From contig CAMRHE010000029.1 of NCBI GenBank assembly GCA_947044405.1, forward strand, positions 1,077,001-1,141,000: a stretch of DNA of 64,000 bases, read 5' to 3'. The notes under the pieces were generated by a model. That model was given only the letters and a program-made list of their open reading frames with translations. It did not search any database and was not told the origin of the DNA. This DNA comes from Leptodactylus fallax (taxonomy: Eukaryota; Chordata; Amphibia; Anura; Leptodactylidae). A program made the position numbers and the translations under genes. Position 1 is the stretch's first letter. Each line of letters opens with the position of its first letter. This document shows, one piece after another, positions 61,076-64,000 of the stretch.

Positions 61076-62838
61076 TACATCTGTTGCATTCAGACCTCTT
61101 AAAACAGGAAGAAAATCAAATCGCATCTACTATGAGAAGGCAAACTTTTCCAACAAAAATTTGCATCCTTTTCACGTAATTTTTTTTAGTAAATTTAAAT
61201 GGAATCTGGCAGCTGGTTTGGCACCACTAGGCTGCCAGCCTGCCACTATGCAGATAGGGTTTAGGACCCAAACCTGTTTAACTCCTGCCTGACAAAGACA
61301 ATGAAGCTAAAACTGGCCAGGGGTCCCCGTGCTGCAGTCTGCTTCAGGCCTCTAGTGCATGCACCTTGCACCCTGTAAGGCCAAGGTCATCATACCTCGC
61401 TTCACTGCACATGTCCTGTGCATGCATGACCACCTCTTTTTAGCTGAAGAGGACACAGGGGACCCCCACAGGGGAAACTATACAACAGTATTGGAATTAC
61501 ACACAGAGACTACCATGGATGCAACTAGAAAATGCTGGACCGTGGCTGCCATAATAAAAATCTGTGTGAAATTACCACAAACAGTATGAACTAGATATGG
61601 GTAAGGATATGTTGGGAGTTGTTGTATTGCAAACCCATCCAATTGTGATTTTAATGCTCAGATAGGAAGACCAAGCCCGGGCAAAGAATGTAGGTAGTGA
61701 GAGTCTATCAGGGGAGATGGGCATGGGCCACAAGGAGATATTTTGCCTTCCTTATAAAGGAACATCATTTAACAAAATATTGTAGCAAGTATCCTACATA
61801 AGGAATATATTTACTATTTTGCATATTCTGCCAAATACAACAAAATATAATCTTAACAGACAACAATCCAGACAATCCTGATAATCCAGAATTAACTGCA
61901 AAATAATCTGAAATCTCACAAACCAGGAACACGAACAGGCTGAGAAAAGAGAGAAGGCTCTACGAAGTAGATTCTACGTGATTTTCTATGACCTCCTAAT
62001 AACCCAGAAGATGTGATAATCTGAGTCTAATCTACACCAAACTTCATTTTACTGCAAAAAACATTAAACAATTTAGTATGAAAAGAAAAGTATTTATGAT
62101 GTGATGGTTTATAAAGGAAACATAAAAGTAGGGTCCGATGTGATACAATAGAGGGGAGTTTAACACAAAACATACTACACAATATAAGACCCATGACGTC
62201 ATCTACACATCTTCAGAAACACATACATTACACTAACCCGCCTATGGATTCCAGTGTTACTGCCACCAACACACAATGCTGCAGGATAAACAACCAACAC
62301 ATCTATCCCATCCTATTCTTACATGTTCATAGTAAACTTAACCCTTCAATCTCATGATATTGTTCATTTTCTTTCCTCAGCAAAAATAAGGGGAAAGTTC
62401 TCATTAGTCCATATTCCAGGCCTCTCGGCCCTAGCGGATATTATTAATGTAGATGACTTGTAATAGACGGCTTTAATCCACTTGTCACCGCTGAGGTGAA
62501 CAATGGACCATGCTGTGTGTCATACTAAACCAAAAACTGATCTTCGGGGAAGTATTGTGTTACAGTCATCAAGTTCAATGATTAATATGGAGGCAATAAC
62601 CTGCTCAAAGGAACACAAAGAAGGACGCCTCGCTATCCAGACACATGGCATTCATTAAGTTAGCTACCATTCACTGACAACTGCAACAAATCACATATAC
62701 AAGTATGTGCCGAGTATACATATACACACAGAAAAAGAATATATATACATACATATATATGTGCTATATACCTGTACATCTAAGTGTTATATGACTGTAC
62801 ACAAATGCATTGCACAAACATGTTAATGTGCTGTATGA

Positions 62839-62842
<4 letters not shown>

Positions 62843-62882
<40 letters not shown>

Positions 62883-62890
62883 CTAGAGAG

Positions 62891-62932
<42 letters not shown>
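62843..62932. repeat. AC/AT microsatellite pair
   Basis: An (AC)n then (AT)n tract (62841-62873) is followed by ctagagagatatgtg and a second (AT)n tract (62897-62929). The surrounding 62.7-63.3 kb is rich in TATG/CATG words (gtatgtgtgtgc, acatgtatgttg). Open frames here are tyrosine-rich artefacts of this sequence. Confidence 0.9.
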
Positions 62933-62933
<1 letters not shown>

Positions 62934-63399
62934 CTAAGAAACAGTGAACATATACATGCACAAATATAGCTGCGTATATTGTAGGTATATGTCTATGTGC
63001 TATATGACACAATACACATGACTATGTTATGTGTGAACATACATGTTGTGTACATATCTGGCACATGGATACACCTGTATGCATTATATATGTTTATCTG
63101 GCATGTCATTATACATGCATGGACATAAATATGTATGATGTATACAATCTGTACAATCATGTATGAAGACCATGTAGATGCTACATAGATACACGTGTGC
63201 ACTGCATGCTACACTGTATAACATAATGTATGCAGTCATGGGCATGTATGTGTGTGCTGCATGGATAGATATATAGATACATGTATGTTGTATGTGATGC
63301 ATAGCATGCCTCTCACGTATGGAGAGAGTGAGGAAACTACAAGGCACAAAGAGCGGGCACCGAGTCAGGAGACAGAGGCGGCTGCAAATGGTCAATGTA

Positions 63400-64000
63400 T
63401 AATTCACTGATCCATAAACTGTCCTTCAGCAGGCAGCTGCCAGGCAGCCATCCCAGCCTCAGCCCACTCCTTCCCCAGCCAGCCTCCTGCACTCTAACAT
63501 GCAGTACATGGCAGCATCCATCCATACCTCCCCCTCTCTGCCCCCAGTGCCCGGATGGCTCCGCGGTCTGTTCTCCTTCATCGCACGGTAATAAGAAGAG
63601 ATATAAGACAATACGCACCCGATGCCAGGATGAGTGTCCAGGCCAGGCACGACGTCCTGCTCTCACAGCTGTGCCCTCTCCCCCGGCCCCCGCTAACACA
63701 CGCCTTGCCCATACCAGGCGCCCGTCATGCCCGCGGCCTGCATGATGCCCTCTGCTATGACTGCTCTATCCTCCCAGCTCCAGTGTCAGGGGCTGTGCTG
63801 CTGAACATCGCGGTGAGATGACATACCTCCCATCACAGCAGCCATCATACAGCAGGTCACATGGCTGTTGCGTTGCAGGAATGGTCATAGCCATAGCAAC
63901 AGCGAGGAGCAGGCGAGGAGGAAGAGAAATCCCTGCACTGGTGAGGAGGAGGATGGGGGGACATTACCTCCTGCCTGAGGGTCCGAGCACGTAGCAGTAT
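63400..64000 (-). promoter_or_regulatory. GC/CpG-richer end of the window, possible DTX3 promoter and 5' exon region
   Basis: Base composition shifts here: GC-rich blocks with CpG dinucleotides (for example ctccgcggtc, ccgcggcctg, acatcgcggt) contrast with the AT-rich interior. Several plausible minus-strand donors occur (near 63825, 63963 and 63536), and none of the window's repeat families is recognised. This fits a promoter with alternative first exons of the minus-strand gene to the left, or the edge of the next gene to the right. No TATA box is evident. Overlapping open frames of 60-120 codons on both strands look like products of the GC composition. Confidence 0.35.
63827..63894 (-). 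other. Candidate DTX3 first-exon coding extension
   Basis: Minus-strand reading frame starting at ATG 63892-63894 (second ATG 63886-63888) and ending at a good donor GGGAG|GTATGT (GT at 63825-63826). It ends in phase 2, so splicing to the DTX3 acceptor at 23574 gives 23 residues (starting MAMTIPATQQP and ending DGR) in frame with MAACG. Human DTX3 isoforms are known to differ by short N-terminal extensions that end one residue before the same Met, so the phase agreement is suggestive. No sequence similarity to those extensions is visible. Upstream in frame a TAA is present, so the frame is bounded. Confidence 0.22.

Larger units (their letters stand above)
47060..63400 (-). other. Presumed 5' intron of DTX3 or intergenic DNA, repeats and unassigned sequence
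   Basis: Unassigned blocks are 47.1-48.9, 49.7-50.5, 50.8-53.2, 53.8-54.4, 55.6-56.2, 57.6-58.2, 59.6-60.7 and 61.1-62.7 kb. The 51.05-51.42 kb part carries family A-like tracts (ggaggcgttttttgaggcgg, attccgcctcaaaatcagcc). No exons of PIP4K2C or any other gene were recognised. Confidence 0.45.

Noticed and set aside
62764..63202. Tyr/Ile-rich open frames
   Set aside because: Translations of AT and TATG microsatellite sequence.
63337..63821. Several 60-120-codon open frames on both strands
   Set aside because: GC-rich sequence lacks stops by chance; frames overlap on both strands, and none shows conserved motifs.

Overview
The window reads as vertebrate nuclear DNA, most likely from a frog or toad (anuran). 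It is AT-rich, intron-dominated and full of short foldback DNA elements, several bounded by 'taaagggg'-type ends or by 'ggctgaggccccac'-type inverted termini. I associate these with anuran genomes from general knowledge; I ran no search. There is no bacterial, plasmid or phage content: no operons, CRISPR arrays, rRNA genes or convincing tRNA genes.

One host gene can be called with confidence: DTX3 (Deltex-type E3 ubiquitin ligase 3) on the minus strand. Its three main coding exons are at 22839-23573, 14287-14504 and 13143-13218, with consensus splice sites and matching phases. Together they encode 342 residues: a conserved N-terminal region, a Ser/Gly-rich linker, a C3HC4 RING and a complete Deltex C-terminal domain. 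The 40 kb to the right are probably the 5' non-coding part of the gene. They hold a well-bounded 61-bp candidate exon (46999-47059) and a GC/CpG-richer end (about 63.4-64.0 kb) that could carry the promoter and first exon. One donor there (63827) would add a 23-residue in-frame N-terminal extension. In mammals PIP4K2C lies upstream of DTX3 and ARHGEF25 downstream, but no exon of either is visible here.

Layout: 0-3.2 kb unassigned repeats and unique DNA; 3.2-4.8 kb a complete Tc1/mariner element with one in-frame stop; 5-13 kb foldback elements and an internally deleted Tc1-type element (7.8-8.3 kb); 13.1-23.6 kb DTX3 coding exons, with introns holding a run of four related foldback elements (18.6-19.6 kb) and a retroelement fragment with a 14-bp target duplication (21.26-21.55 kb); 24-30 kb repeats including a degenerate tandem array; 30.5-32.5 kb two L2/CR1-like LINE fragments; 33-46 kb foldback elements, one about 570 bp long; 47 kb the candidate exon; 48.9-49.2 kb a minisatellite of about 33 bp per unit; 54.9-59.1 kb four or so copies of a long palindromic element plus an L1/Tx1-like ORF2 fragment; 58-61 kb two directly repeated copies of another family; 62.7-63.3 kb AT/TG microsatellites; and 63.4-64.0 kb the GC-richer end.

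I did not find a previously undescribed biological system. The points most worth following up are the undefined 5' structure of DTX3, the nearly intact Tc1 element, the nested and clustered foldback elements, and minisatellite arrays that share one core at several places.
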